From Buttiauxella warmboldiae (lineage in GTDB: Bacteria > Pseudomonadota > Gammaproteobacteria > Enterobacterales > Enterobacteriaceae), in NCBI RefSeq assembly GCF_003818135.1, contig NZ_RPOH01000011.1, forward strand, positions 1 to 34,464: 34,464 nt of DNA. Direction: 5' to 3'. Shown here piece by piece: positions 27,318 to 34,464 of this stretch; within the stretch, counting starts at the first letter, position 1, and every line of letters starts with the position of its first letter. A program made the translations under genes and the position numbers. Below the pieces are notes generated by a model. That model was not told where the DNA came from. It ran no database searches and was given only the letters and a program-made list of their open reading frames with translations.

Positions 27318-27773
27318 CTAACGTTGGATAACGCGGACTGCCATTTGGGACTGTTTCTGTACAACAATTGCTGATTTTTGCGTGCCTTGTTGAATAATAC
27401 TTGCCCGATTAGCAGAACCTTTCTGAATAATAAGTGCAGTATTACCCGCAGACTGCTGCTGAATATCCGCATCATTGCCGTAGCCTGATTGCGAAATATA
27501 AGCAACATTGTAACTCCCTGATTGTTCGACGTTCGTACGGTTACCAGAACCACTCTGATTAATAACCGCCAGCTGCCGGGTTCCATTTTGGCCAACACGG
27601 GCACTGTTGTTAGTGCCATATTGACCGACTATTGCTGCCTGATTGAATGAAGCTTTGCTTAATTCATTGGTAACAAAGCTATATTCCGATTTTGCGAGGT
27701 CAGAAGTATTCGCAAATACATAACCAGGCGTCCCCAGCAATGCTAACATCACAAATAACGAGCCGTTTTTCAT
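27318..27773 (-). CDS. csgB: Curlin nucleator CsgB
   Basis: A 151-residue precursor, the same length as E. coli CsgB, with a signal peptide ending near GYVFA. Five curlin-type repeats follow, and the C-terminus VVQKQSQMAVRVIQR is the surface-anchoring, nucleating end. An upstream ATG at 27836 is rejected; MKNGSLF at 27773 matches the family, with GGGTGA upstream. The gene is first in csgBAC, 47 bases before csgA, and is divergent from csgD. Confidence 0.94.
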   Translation of the reverse strand: MKNGSLFVMLALLGTPGYVFANTSDLAKSEYSFVTNELSKASFNQAAIVGQYGTNNSARVGQNGTRQLAVINQSGSGNRTNVEQSGSYNVAYISQSGYGNDADIQQQSAGNTALIIQKGSANRASIIQQGTQKSAIVVQKQSQMAVRVIQR

Positions 27774-27881
27774 GTTGTCACCCTGGACCTGGATATCGTT
27801 ATTAAAATAGCAATTACAATTTATAAAGCTGACCATCTGTTAACGCTAACAATGAATGCTCATCGCTGCATCACGGAATTG

Positions 27882-27887
27882 AGTATG
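27882..27887 (-). promoter_or_regulatory. csgBAC -10 element
   Basis: CATACT on the minus strand within CAGACATACT, a block shared with the E. coli csgBA promoter. It lies 109 bases upstream of the csgB ATG. The identity of the -10 rests on that similarity. Confidence 0.6.
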
Positions 27888-27906
27888 TCTGGTGAAAGAT
27901 TAAAAA

Positions 27907-27917
27907 CATCTCACCCG
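27907..27917 (-). promoter_or_regulatory. CsgD-binding site upstream of csgBAC
   Basis: CGGGTGAGATG on the minus strand matches the CsgD consensus CGGGKGAGNKA except for the final positions. It lies 22 bases from the CGGGTGAG core to the -10 CATACT, the same distance as in E. coli as I recall it. This makes CsgD activation of csgBAC likely. Confidence 0.75.
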
Positions 27918-28328
27918 CAGGTTGTATTTTTATATTTCCACTGATAACAAAGTATGAGATCAATACAAAATAGAATATATCAGAGAGTTACCTTTCAATT
28001 AACACCAAAGCTTCTTGAAAGCATCATATTAAGTAAATCCAACTTACTTCCCCTGGGCTGTAGCGGCATGCAACAGTAATTTTTACCACTCTCATTGTCA
28101 CGGAGGTGATTTTTCTTAAGCTGAACACCTTCAGACAGCGAAAGGCTGAAATTTTACATTTACCACAGCTAATTAAATGATGACGAAAAACAAACAAATC
28201 ATTAAATATCAATACGATAATTTTATTTGTATGATTTTTAAAACTATGCAAATACTAATTTATGTACAACTTTATCATTAAACACAAATAATAAAAAAAC
28301 CACCATGAAACATTTAAATATCTATAGT

Positions 28329-28342
28329 TACATTACGTAACA
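28329..28342 (+). promoter_or_regulatory. RstA-box-like site upstream of csgD
   Basis: TACATTACGTAACA agrees with the RstA consensus TACATNTNGTTACA at 10 of 12 defined positions and overlaps the dyad GTTAC-N5-GTAAC (28327-28341). It occupies the same place as the E. coli RstA site in the csgD promoter, about 35 bases before the -10. Confidence 0.5.
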
Positions 28343-28373
28343 GCTTTAACACTTGCTTTAAGATTAGTAACCG

Positions 28374-28380
28374 CTAGATT
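28374..28380 (+). promoter_or_regulatory. csgD -10 element
   Basis: CTAGATT lies in a block shared with the E. coli csgD promoter, where it is followed by GAAATCAG. It implies a transcription start near 28386 and a leader of about 165 bases. No strong -35 is visible, which is usual for this RpoS-type promoter. Confidence 0.6.
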
Positions 28381-28494
28381 GAAATCAGCAGTAACATTTT
28401 GTTTAACACATTAAGTCAGAGCGCAATTTAGCGTTATTTGACGGTGTTATATTTTCTTTACTCACAGCAATGCAGCATCTATCAGTACTTCTGG

Positions 28495-28548
28495 TGAATT
28501 AACTTTCTGTTAATTCAGCTGATTGATGCGCAAACTCGGACGGAGTTT
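28495..28548 (+). promoter_or_regulatory. csgD leader hairpins, second one covering the ribosome-binding site
   Basis: Two hairpins stand in the leader. The first is a 9-bp perfect stem (28495-28503 with 28509-28517, 5-base loop). The second pairs AAACTC (28532-28537) with GAGTTT (28543-28548) and places GGAG (28542-28545) in stem and loop. In E. coli the csgD leader is controlled by several sRNAs. The upstream block CACAGCAATGCAGCATC (28463-28479) is E. coli-like. Confidence 0.6.
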
Positions 28549-28552
28549 CATC

Positions 28553-29218
28553 ATGTTTAATGAAGTCCATGCAATGAATAGCCAGACGTTAAGCGGTCAG
28601 TCATTGTTGTTGATCACCAAACCATCGCTACAAGCCACCGCGTTATTACAGCACCTGAAGTCTTCACTTGCTATAAATGGTAAACTTCACAATATTCAAC
28701 GTTCTCTTCAGGATGTAGTGGGTAACGTGGTGGTGCTTTTCGATATGGTTGAAGCCGATAAAAAGCTGATTAACTACTGGCAGGACAATTTAAGTCGTAA
28801 ACATAACAGCATTAAGCTGTTGCTGTTAAATACCCCTGAAGAGTATCAGTTTCGTGACATAGAAAGCTGGCCACATATTAATGGGGTGTTTTATATGTCA
28901 GAAGAAGGGCCAAGAGTGGTGGAAGGGATTCGTGGGGTCATGGATGGAGAGTGCTACTTTTCACAAAAATTAGCCAGCTACCTGATTAACCACTCGGGTA
29001 ACTATCGTTTCAATAACGTCGAGTCCTCTCTTTTAACGCACCGTGAAAAGGAAATACTTAATAAATTACGTATTGGCGCATCAAATATCGAAATCGCTCA
29101 GTCGTTATTTATAAGTGAAAACACGGTAAAAACCCATCTCTATAATCTTTTCAAGAAAATATCCGTCAAGAACCGCACTCAGGCGGTTTTCTGGGCAAAC
29201 GATAACCTCAGGCGATAG
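28553..29218 (+). CDS. csgD: Curli and biofilm transcriptional regulator CsgD
   Basis: A 221-residue LuxR-family regulator, 5 residues longer than E. coli CsgD owing to an insertion near residues 7-15. An N-terminal receiver-like domain (about 10-140) is followed by a LuxR helix-turn-helix (about 155-215) with [12 protein letters not shown] and [16 protein letters not shown]. It activates csgBAC and, in relatives, cellulose and other matrix genes. The ATG at 28553 has GGAG at 7 bases; an upstream ATG at 28523 is rejected because it lies before the Shine-Dalgarno. It leads the csgDEFG operon and is divergent from csgBAC. Confidence 0.95.
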   Translation: MFNEVHAMNSQTLSGQSLLLITKPSLQATALLQHLKSSLAINGKLHNIQRSLQDVVGNVVVLFDMVEADKKLINYWQDNLSRKHNSIKLLLLNTPEEYQFRDIESWPHINGVFYMSEEGPRVVEGIRGVMDGECYFSQKLASYLINHSGNYRFNNVESSLLTHREKEILNKLRIGASNIEIAQSLFISENTVKTHLYNLFKKISVKNRTQAVFWANDNLRR

Positions 29219-29222
29219 AACA

Positions 29223-29612
29223 ATGAAAAAACATGCGGCTTTACTGCTGGCATCCGTTTTACTTTGCGCCAGCAGGGGCGCTCACGCCGTAGAAGTGGAG
29301 GTTCCCGGATTACTAACGGACCATACTGTTTCTTCTGTGGGACACGATTTTTATCGTGCCTTTAGCGACAGGTGGGAAAGTAGTTTTACCGGAAATTTAA
29401 CGATAAATGAGCGACCCAGTGCCCGTTGGGGAAGCTGGATCACCATTACTGTCGATCAGGATGTCATATTTCAGTCTTTTTTATTCCCCTCTAAACGCGA
29501 CTTTGACCGCAACGTCAATCTCGCACTGGTTCAAACCGAAGAAGCAATTAACCGCCGGCAAATTGACAAAGCATTGTTGAGCACCGGCGATTTAACCAGC
29601 GACGAATTTTAG
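29223..29612 (+). CDS. csgE: Curli assembly and secretion specificity protein CsgE
   Basis: The 129-residue precursor has a signal peptide ending SRGAHA. The family is periplasmic and caps the CsgG pore to direct CsgA to it. The motif [17 protein letters not shown] is conserved. It is 4 bases after csgD and has E. coli length. Confidence 0.93.
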   Translation: MKKHAALLLASVLLCASRGAHAVEVEVPGLLTDHTVSSVGHDFYRAFSDRWESSFTGNLTINERPSARWGSWITITVDQDVIFQSFLFPSKRDFDRNVNLALVQTEEAINRRQIDKALLSTGDLTSDEF

Positions 29613-29621
29613 GAGGCAGTC

Positions 29622-30038
29622 ATGCGTATCACTGATGCAGTTTTGTCTTTGCTGCTCCTCTCCCCCCTTGCATGGGGCGGAAATATGCAATTCCAGTTCA
29701 CTAATCCGAATTTTGGTGGCAACCCGAATAACGGCTCTTTTTTACTTAACTCCGCGCAAGCGCAGAACTCCTATAAAGATCCCAGCTTTGATGATGATTT
29801 TGGGATTGAAACCCCATCGGCGCTGGATAACTTTACCCAGGCCATTCAGTCGCAGTTATTGGGTGGCTTGCTAAGCAACATTAATACCGGCAAGCCCGGG
29901 CGTATGGTAACCAATGATTTTATCGTTGATATCGCTAACGCTGACGGCCAGCTGCAATTAAATGTGACGGACCGTAAAACAGGGAAAACATCCACTATTC
30001 AGGTTGCTGGCTTACAGAATTCATCTGCTGACTTCTAG
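29622..30038 (+). CDS. csgF: Curli assembly protein CsgF
   Basis: The 138-residue precursor begins with a signal peptide (to SPLAWG). The mature N-terminus carries the [15 protein letters not shown] motif that binds the CsgG pore. CsgF is exposed at the surface and links the pore to the nucleator CsgB. AGGAGG precedes the ATG. It starts 9 bases after csgE. Confidence 0.94.
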   Translation: MRITDAVLSLLLLSPLAWGGNMQFQFTNPNFGGNPNNGSFLLNSAQAQNSYKDPSFDDDFGIETPSALDNFTQAIQSQLLGGLLSNINTGKPGRMVTNDFIVDIANADGQLQLNVTDRKTGKTSTIQVAGLQNSSADF

Positions 30039-30078
30039 TGAGTCTTAAATAATCAAAAAGTATTTAAGGATAAACATC

Positions 30079-30912
30079 ATGCAGCGTTTATTGCTTATCG
30101 TAGCGGTGTGTTTATTAAGTGGCTGTTTAACCGCACCACCTAAAGAAGCGGCAAAACCTACCCTTATGCCGCGGGCGCAAAGCTATCGTGATTTAACCCA
30201 TTTACCGGAATCAAAAGGTAAGCTGTTTGTCTCGGTTTATAATATTCAGGATGAAACCGGGCAATTTAAACCCTATCCCGCAAGTAACTTCTCAACGGCG
30301 GTACCACAGAGTGCGACCTCTATGCTGGTCACGGCATTAAAAGATTCACGCTGGTTTATTCCTCTGGAGCGTCAGGGCCTGCAAAATCTGTTAAACGAAC
30401 GCAAGATTATTCGTGCAGCCCAGGAAAACGGGACCGTAGCAGAGAATAACCGTCGACCGCTTGAATCTTTAATGGCGGCAAACGTGATGGTTGAAGGCTC
30501 GATTATCGGCTACGAAAGTAACGTGAAATCCGGTGGCGTGGGCGCCAGATATTTTGGTATCGGCGGCGAAACGCAATACCAGCTGGACCAAATTGCAGTG
30601 AACTTACGCGTGGTCAACGTCAGCACCGGCGAGGTGTTGTCGTCGGTGAATACCAGCAAAACAATTTTGTCTTATGAAGTGCAGGCCGGGGTATTCCGTT
30701 TCGTCGATTATCAGCGGCTGCTGGAAGGTGAAATCGGCTATACCACTAATGAACCGGTGATGATGTGCCTGATGTCAGCAATTGAAACCGGGGTGATTTA
30801 TCTGGTTAATGATGGTATTAACCGCGGCCTGTGGGATCTGCAAAACCCGCAGGATATTAACCACCCGGTACTCGCGAAATACCGAGAGATGTCGGTCCCT
30901 CCGGAGTCCTGA
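30079..30912 (+). CDS. csgG: Curli secretion channel CsgG
   Basis: A 277-residue outer-membrane lipoprotein, identical in length to E. coli CsgG. The lipobox LSGC puts lipidated Cys at residue 16. CsgG forms a nonameric pore for export of CsgA and CsgB. Conserved blocks include SKGKLFVSVYNIQDETGQFK-type sequence near 49-68, the pore-constriction stretch with YPASNFSTAVPQSAT, and membrane strands in the centre. A 40-base gap separates it from csgF. It is the last gene of csgDEFG. Confidence 0.96.
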   Translation: MQRLLLIVAVCLLSGCLTAPPKEAAKPTLMPRAQSYRDLTHLPESKGKLFVSVYNIQDETGQFKPYPASNFSTAVPQSATSMLVTALKDSRWFIPLERQGLQNLLNERKIIRAAQENGTVAENNRRPLESLMAANVMVEGSIIGYESNVKSGGVGARYFGIGGETQYQLDQIAVNLRVVNVSTGEVLSSVNTSKTILSYEVQAGVFRFVDYQRLLEGEIGYTTNEPVMMCLMSAIETGVIYLVNDGINRGLWDLQNPQDINHPVLAKYREMSVPPES

Positions 30913-30972
30913 TAGGCAGGCGCGAAGAAAAAGCGAGATAGCTGGCAAAGAGAGAAAAGCAGTTTTTCCTTC

Positions 30973-30996
30973 TTTGCGGCTATTTTTGCGGCTATT
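30973..30996 (+). repeat. Tandem 12-base repeat downstream of csgG
   Basis: Two exact adjacent copies of TTTGCGGCTATT. No function is evident. It lies between csgG and its terminator. Confidence 0.9.
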
Positions 30997-31001
30997 GCTC
31001 T

Positions 31002-31024
31002 AAAACCAGCCACGGCTGGTTTTT
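31002..31024. terminator. Bidirectional terminator between csgG and ycdZ
   Basis: AAAACCAGC (31002-31010) pairs with GCTGGTTTT (31015-31023) across a CACG loop. The plus strand continues with T to end csgDEFG. On the minus strand the A side supplies T for the convergent ycdZ, which stops just 4 bases away. Confidence 0.85.
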
Positions 31025-31027
31025 GTA

Positions 31028-31522
31028 TTATTCGGCTAGCTTTTTAGCTGACAGCACCTGAGTTTCCGCTTTCGCTTGACGCGCCGCAAGCCACAGCCCG
31101 CTATTTTTCATCGCAAAACCAAAAACCAGCCCCAGCAATAAAGAAGGGATAACCATTCGCCACTCCCCCTGGCCTGCAAAGGTCGCGCAAGCCCCGATAA
31201 AGGTCCCTGGTACAAACGACAACAGCGTATGTTTCGCCTGAATGCACATCAGAAATGCCACAACGCCTGTCACCATATAGCCCACAATCTCCAGCTGCGG
31301 CGCCAGCGCGCTGCTGTGAACGATCACCTGCGCCCAAAGCACGCCGCTGCATAGGGTACAGGCAGAAATGAAGAGCCCTTTGATCCCGCCCTGCGGACAG
31401 GCAAAGTATGCGGTACAGCCAAGGAAACCCGCCCAGCTAAGAAGGCCGAGGCTTACCGCCACCCAACCCCACAGGCCGGAAAGAATACCGGTGGTCAATG
31501 CCAGAGAAATAAGTATGTTCAT
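31028..31522 (-). CDS. ycdZ: DUF1097 family inner-membrane protein YcdZ
   Basis: A 164-residue protein with about five membrane segments, closely similar to E. coli YcdZ (163 residues). Its function is unknown. The N-terminus MNILISLALTTGILSGLWGW and the motif FVPGTFIGACATFAGQG are conserved. It is a stand-alone gene, convergent with csgG. A CRP-like site lies about 90 bases upstream. Confidence 0.88.
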   Translation of the reverse strand: MNILISLALTTGILSGLWGWVAVSLGLLSWAGFLGCTAYFACPQGGIKGLFISACTLCSGVLWAQVIVHSSALAPQLEIVGYMVTGVVAFLMCIQAKHTLLSFVPGTFIGACATFAGQGEWRMVIPSLLLGLVFGFAMKNSGLWLAARQAKAETQVLSAKKLAE

Positions 31523-31608
31523 AGCGCCGTATCATAGCAGAGCCTTTTCACCCAGCTACGATCTGACGCACACTTTTTGTAAACCATAAATCAAGGTTGC
31601 ATTTTTAA

Positions 31609-31624
31609 TGTGAAGCAAATCACG
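31609..31624 (-). promoter_or_regulatory. CRP-like site upstream of ycdZ
   Basis: TGTGA (31609-31613), six bases, TCACG (31620-31624): nine of ten core positions fit the CRP consensus TGTGA-N6-TCACA. It is between the ycdY stop and the ycdZ start and about 87-102 bases from the ycdZ ATG. A possible -35 TTTACA and -10 TCGTAG lie downstream of it (31583-31556). Confidence 0.55.
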
Positions 31625-31629
31625 TCAAG

Positions 31630-32184
31630 CTACTCTTCATGCTCTTCTTCCAGCTCGTCACGCATCGCCTGAATAGCTTCGCGGCTGATCGCGGCCAGCG
31701 TACGGTAGAATGGCGTTGTGGCATGCGCTTCAACTTTACCAAGGAACGTCCCCGCCCACGGCAGCAGATAGTCGTCAAACAGACGGATCTGCGCTTCAAA
31801 CTCGTCTTCCTGCGACTGATCTTCCAGCCAGGAGGCCGCCAGCAGCAGGGTGCCAAAATGATCGGCTGGCGTGTCGCTGAGCGGCATACCGCGAAGTTTC
31901 AGAAACTCTCGCACCTCTCCTTCCGCACTATCGGCAATCCACGCGCTACGATATGGCGGCACGCTGCACTCTTCGCCGATAAATAACGCATTGTAGTCGG
32001 CGGCTAGCCGTTGCGGATCGCAGCTTTGCTGCAGACGAGCCAGCAGCTCATCTTGCTCCAGCGGCCAGTGTTCTGCCAGTTTACCTTCGCGGATCAGGGT
32101 CAACAGCGGCACTAACAGCGGGTCCTGAGGTTGACGGTAGTAGAGCGATCCTAAAATACGGCAGATAATTGAAAACTCATTCAT
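31630..32184 (-). CDS. ycdY: Molecular chaperone YcdY, TorD/DmsD family
   Basis: A 184-residue protein of the TorD/DmsD/NarJ redox-enzyme chaperone family. E. coli YcdY activates the zinc phosphatase YcdX. The family motif YNALFIG with CSVPPYRSAW and the acidic C-terminus ELEEEHEE match. The long open frame begins at 32298, but the ATG at 32184 gives the E. coli length. It is 37 bases after ycdX on the same strand, consistent with a ycdX-ycdY operon. Confidence 0.92.
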   Translation of the reverse strand: MNEFSIICRILGSLYYRQPQDPLLVPLLTLIREGKLAEHWPLEQDELLARLQQSCDPQRLAADYNALFIGEECSVPPYRSAWIADSAEGEVREFLKLRGMPLSDTPADHFGTLLLAASWLEDQSQEDEFEAQIRLFDDYLLPWAGTFLGKVEAHATTPFYRTLAAISREAIQAMRDELEEEHEE

Positions 32185-32221
32185 GCTAACGATCCATTTA
32201 GTCGAAATTTCATAGGGAATA

Positions 32222-32959
32222 TTAAAGTGTGGCGAATTCTTCGATCGGCTCCATGCCGCGTGATTCAAGGAAGCCGAGCAGGCGACGCACTGAAACATTC
32301 AGAATACGCTCTTGCGGGAACTCAACTTCTGCCAGAATCTTGCGGCATTCATCAAAATCCCCAAGGGTAAAGGCCGTGTGGGAGTCAGATCCCAACGATA
32401 GCCAGCCTCCGGCATCGCGCACCGCTGCGGCAATGGCGCGGCAATTCGGGCCGCTGCCCCTGCGCGAATGGTTAAACGAGGAGTTATTCAGCTCCAGCGC
32501 AACATGATACTTCGCCGCCGCCTGAGCGATAGCCGTAATATCGACCGGGAATTTAGGGTTGCCGGGATGGCTGATAATATGGACATTGCCGCTCGCCATC
32601 GCGGCAATCATCGCCTCGGTATGAGTGGCGCTATCCTGAGGCGGAAACACAGGCTCATGGAAACCTGCAATAATCAGATCCAGAGATTCCAGCATCGGGC
32701 CGGTACAGTCGATCTCCCCGGCGATATTTTTAATATTGGCTTCAATGCCACGCAAAATACCGACGCCATCGACCACTCGCGGCCAGATACGCATATTCAC
32801 AAAATGCCAGTAATGCGGCGCGTCGGCCATATCCGGGCCGTGATCGGTAATAGCAAACAGCTTGATACCTTTGCTTTTGGCAATCGCTATATAGTCATGA
32901 AGGGTGCTGTAAGCGTGGGTGCTGGCGACGGTGTGCATATGCAGGTCAACGGGATACAT
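32222..32959 (-). CDS. ycdX: Zinc-binding phosphatase YcdX, PHP family
   Basis: A 245-residue PHP-domain phosphatase with a trinuclear zinc site in E. coli. The metal motif DLHMHT (His7 and His9) is followed by ITDHGPDM and a later SLGSDSH. The upstream extension to 33004 is rejected because AGGAGAG precedes the ATG at 32959. It works with the chaperone YcdY; the pair influences swarming in E. coli. It is 82 bases after ghrA. Confidence 0.93.
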   Translation of the reverse strand: MYPVDLHMHTVASTHAYSTLHDYIAIAKSKGIKLFAITDHGPDMADAPHYWHFVNMRIWPRVVDGVGILRGIEANIKNIAGEIDCTGPMLESLDLIIAGFHEPVFPPQDSATHTEAMIAAMASGNVHIISHPGNPKFPVDITAIAQAAAKYHVALELNNSSFNHSRRGSGPNCRAIAAAVRDAGGWLSLGSDSHTAFTLGDFDECRKILAEVEFPQERILNVSVRRLLGFLESRGMEPIEEFATL

Positions 32960-33015
32960 TATTCTCTCCTTTTTTCTCTTTCCCGCAAGGATAGCAGCTA
33001 TCACCGTTGTTTTTT

Positions 33016-33035
33016 AGCCCGACTCAGGCCGGGCT
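33016..33035 (-). other. Stem-loop between ghrA and ycdX
   Basis: AGCCCG (33016-33021) pairs with CGGGCT (33030-33035). On the minus strand it is followed by A, not T, so it is not a classical terminator. It may help end or process the ghrA transcript. Confidence 0.5.
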
Positions 33036-33041
33036 GAACAT

Positions 33042-33983
33042 TTAATAACCGTGATGCAAAGAAACCTGGCCGCCCGGCGACTCACCGTTTTCAATCTGGC
33101 GAATGGTTTTAGCAATATATTCCATGGCTTCCACAGGACGAGTCACCGCCGCCAGATGAGGGGTGATGGCAATACGAGGATGCTTCCACAGCGGGTTTTC
33201 AGCAGGCAAAGGCTCCTGGGCAAACACATCAAGCATCGCCCCTTTTACCTTCCCGCTCTCAAGGGCCGCCAGTAAATCATTTTCGACCAGGTGCACGCCA
33301 CGCGCCAGGTTCATAACAAAAGCTTCATCCGCCAGCTTATTAAGCAGTTGACGATTAATAATACCGACGGTTTGCGGGGTATTCGGCAGCAGGTTAATCA
33401 ACACGCGCGTGCCGTTCAGGAACTCATCGAGTTGTTCGGCACCGGCAAAACTGCTGACGCCCGGATACTCTTTTTTGCTGCGGCTCCAGCAACGCACCGG
33501 GAACCCCCACGCGGCCAGGCTTTCGGCCACTTTTCCTCCCAATACGCCGGCACCGAGCAGACCGATGGTAAAGTCTTCGCGGCGATAATCCTCCAGCGGC
33601 AGCCATTTTGCCTGCAGCTTTAGCGCCTGATAATCATCGAAGCGGCGGAACCAGTGCAGAACCTGACTGACCGCATACTCCTGCATTTGTAGCGCCATGC
33701 CGGTGTCTTCAAGACGAAATAACGGAACCCCCTGCGCCAGCATATCCGGATAGGCCTGAAGTTTGCTCAGAATAGAGTCCACCCCCGCCCCCAGGGCAAA
33801 TACCCCTTTTAACGTCTCGCGCCCGCTGAGCATTTCTACCGGCGGATGCCAGACCAGCGCATAATCAGCAGGCTGGCTGTCACCAGGGTACCACTGGCGG
33901 ACCCTGGCACCGGGAAGCTGCTGCTGCATGCCGTCGATCCAAAACTGCGGATTAAAGGTCGGGTGGTGAAAAATGATATCCAT
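33042..33983 (-). CDS. ghrA: Glyoxylate/hydroxypyruvate reductase A, GhrA
   Basis: A 313-residue NADPH-dependent D-2-hydroxyacid dehydrogenase that reduces glyoxylate to glycolate and hydroxypyruvate to glycerate in the cytoplasm. The nucleotide-binding motif [16 protein letters not shown] lies near 140-155, the catalytic Arg is in LARGVHLVE and the His in [11 protein letters not shown]. The ATG at 33983 has GGAGA at a proper distance; an upstream start at 34016 is rejected. E. coli GhrA has 312 residues. It is divergent from serX. Confidence 0.94.
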   Translation of the reverse strand: MDIIFHHPTFNPQFWIDGMQQQLPGARVRQWYPGDSQPADYALVWHPPVEMLSGRETLKGVFALGAGVDSILSKLQAYPDMLAQGVPLFRLEDTGMALQMQEYAVSQVLHWFRRFDDYQALKLQAKWLPLEDYRREDFTIGLLGAGVLGGKVAESLAAWGFPVRCWSRSKKEYPGVSSFAGAEQLDEFLNGTRVLINLLPNTPQTVGIINRQLLNKLADEAFVMNLARGVHLVENDLLAALESGKVKGAMLDVFAQEPLPAENPLWKHPRIAITPHLAAVTRPVEAMEYIAKTIRQIENGESPGGQVSLHHGY

Positions 33984-34125
33984 GCTTTCTCCATTTTTTC
34001 TTAGAGTTACGCGCAATGCTTAACAATACATGAGATGAAAGTAATAAAAAATCCGCGCTGCTGCTGTATTAAGCAGCAAATTGCCTGAAGTTTGGCTAAA
34101 CGCACCGCGTTCTTTAAAAAGGGAA

Positions 34126-34154
34126 TTGACGCCGCGCGCGCTTTTCCTTACATT
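34126..34154 (+). promoter_or_regulatory. serX promoter
   Basis: TTGACG (34126-34131) and TACATT (34149-34154) are 17 bases apart. A GC-rich discriminator (GCGCCCG) follows, as in stable-RNA promoters under stringent control. Transcription would start near 34161, about 28 bases before the tRNA. Confidence 0.75.
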
Positions 34155-34188
34155 AGCGCCCGTTCCGGTGGTCCAGGAACAACAAAAC

Positions 34189-34276
34189 GGTGAGGTGTCC
34201 GAGTGGCTGAAGGAGCACGCCTGGAAAGTGTGTATACGGCAACGTATCGAGGGTTCGAACCCCTCTCTCACCGCCA
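34189..34276 (+). tRNA. serX: tRNA-Ser (anticodon GGA)
   Basis: An 88-base serine tRNA with the long variable arm of class II. The acceptor stem begins GGTGAGG and ends CTCACC-G-CCA. The anticodon loop CTGGAAA puts GGA at 34223-34225, reading UCC and UCU. The T loop is TTCGAAC. The genome encodes the CCA end. The location next to ghrA and the identity match E. coli serX. Confidence 0.96.
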
Positions 34277-34283
34277 TATTTCA
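34264..34283 (+). repeat. Direct repeat at the tRNA-Ser 3' end, copy 1
   Basis: These 20 bases comprise the last 13 bases of the tRNA and 7 following. An exact copy lies 181 bases downstream at 34445-34464, where the window ends. Confidence 0.85.
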
Positions 34284-34290
34284 AAAGAAA

Positions 34291-34318
34291 GTCTGAATTC
34301 ACGTTCAGACTTTTTTTT
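34291..34318 (+). terminator. serX terminator
   Basis: GTCTGAA (34291-34297) pairs with TTCAGAC (34304-34310), followed by eight T. This is a textbook intrinsic terminator. Confidence 0.92.
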
Positions 34319-34444
34319 CGCCCGTAACCCGTGGAGAGACGGGTGAGAACCCTCGACCCGAGGTTCGACAAATGCTTCAGCATTTGGACGTCAGGGGCGC
34401 TTGCGACCATGACGCCCGCAGGGTGAGCGCAGCGAATCAGCCCT
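34319..34444. other. Sequence between tRNA-Ser repeats
   Basis: No gene. It contains a hairpin AAATGC-TTCA-GCATTT (34370-34385) and, near 34347-34356, GAACCCTCGA, which is the reverse complement of part of the tRNA T arm. It appears to be a tRNA-derived spacer element. Confidence 0.5.
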
Positions 34445-34464
34445 TCTCTCACCGCCATATTTCA
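34445..34464 (+). repeat. Direct repeat at the tRNA-Ser 3' end, copy 2
   Basis: Exact copy of 34264-34283; the match may continue past the window end. A repeat of a tRNA 3' end is what an integrase attachment site, or a tandem tRNA-derived element, would show. No integrase gene is visible because the window stops here. Confidence 0.8.

Larger units (their letters stand above)
27774..28552. promoter_or_regulatory. Divergent csgBAC-csgDEFG regulatory region
   Basis: About 780 bases without a gene, visibly richer in A and T than its neighbours. It holds the csgBAC promoter and CsgD box on the left and the RstA-like box, csgD promoter and csgD leader on the right. Blocks match what I recall of the E. 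coli intergenic sequence, with the same order. The middle (about 27920-28320) holds AT-rich tracts that could bind H-NS or IHF; I could not define individual sites. Confidence 0.85.

Noticed and set aside
32468-33037. Plus-strand open frame of 189 codons opposite ycdX
   Set aside because: Shadow of ycdX, which has its metal-binding motifs intact in the minus frame.
34153-34458. Minus-strand open frame with the translated phrase RGVRTLDT
   Set aside because: It is antisense translation of the tRNA-Ser gene and its repeat. Such phrases are well known artefacts in annotations.

Overview
The window is a chromosomal segment from a member of the Enterobacteriaceae close to Escherichia, Enterobacter and Kosakonia. 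Nearly every flanking gene reads as an ortholog of the E. coli K-12 block trhO-lpxL-mdtG-mysB-yceK-opgH-opgG-opgC-clsC-ymdB ... csgC-csgA-csgB-csgD-csgE-csgF-csgG-ycdZ-ycdY-ycdX-ghrA-serX, in the same order. The species cannot be named from sequence alone. No insertion sequence, CRISPR array, prophage gene or obviously broken gene was seen.

Layout. (1) Positions 1-9921 hold envelope and housekeeping genes: a tRNA uridine hydroxylase (trhO), a lipid A lauroyltransferase (lpxL), an MFS exporter (mdtG), a small acidic protein (mysB), a lipoprotein (yceK), the osmoregulated periplasmic glucan operon opgGH and the divergent opgC. (2) Positions 9916-11881 hold clsC and ymdB. (3) Positions 12034-26111 hold a 17-gene, all-minus-strand aryl polyene (APE) cluster: a type II polyketide machine with ACPs, ketosynthases, ketoreductase, dehydratases, a starter-unit ligase, a thioesterase and a phosphopantetheinyl transferase. 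It also carries a lipid/glycosyl assembly and export set (two acyltransferase modules, GT2, LolA-like, MMPL exporter, lipoprotein). It sits where E. coli K-12 has only ymdA. (4) Positions 26403-30912 hold the divergent curli operons csgBAC and csgDEFG, separated by about 780 bases of AT-rich regulatory DNA. (5) Positions 31028-33983 hold ycdZ, ycdY, ycdX and ghrA. (6) Positions 34189-34276 encode tRNA-Ser(GGA), followed by a terminator and, 181 bases after its 3' end, a second copy of the tRNA 3' end at the window edge.

How it works together. Much of the window concerns the cell surface: lipid A acylation, periplasmic glucans, cardiolipin, a membrane-attached polyene pigment that protects against oxidants, and curli amyloid. 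The point of most interest is the APE operon directly downstream of csgBAC on the same strand, which places two extracellular-matrix and protection systems side by side. The individual systems are known. The arrangement, the reduced APE gene content and the regulatory details (csgD leader hairpins, terminators between csgA, csgC and the APE operon) are what deserve a second look.
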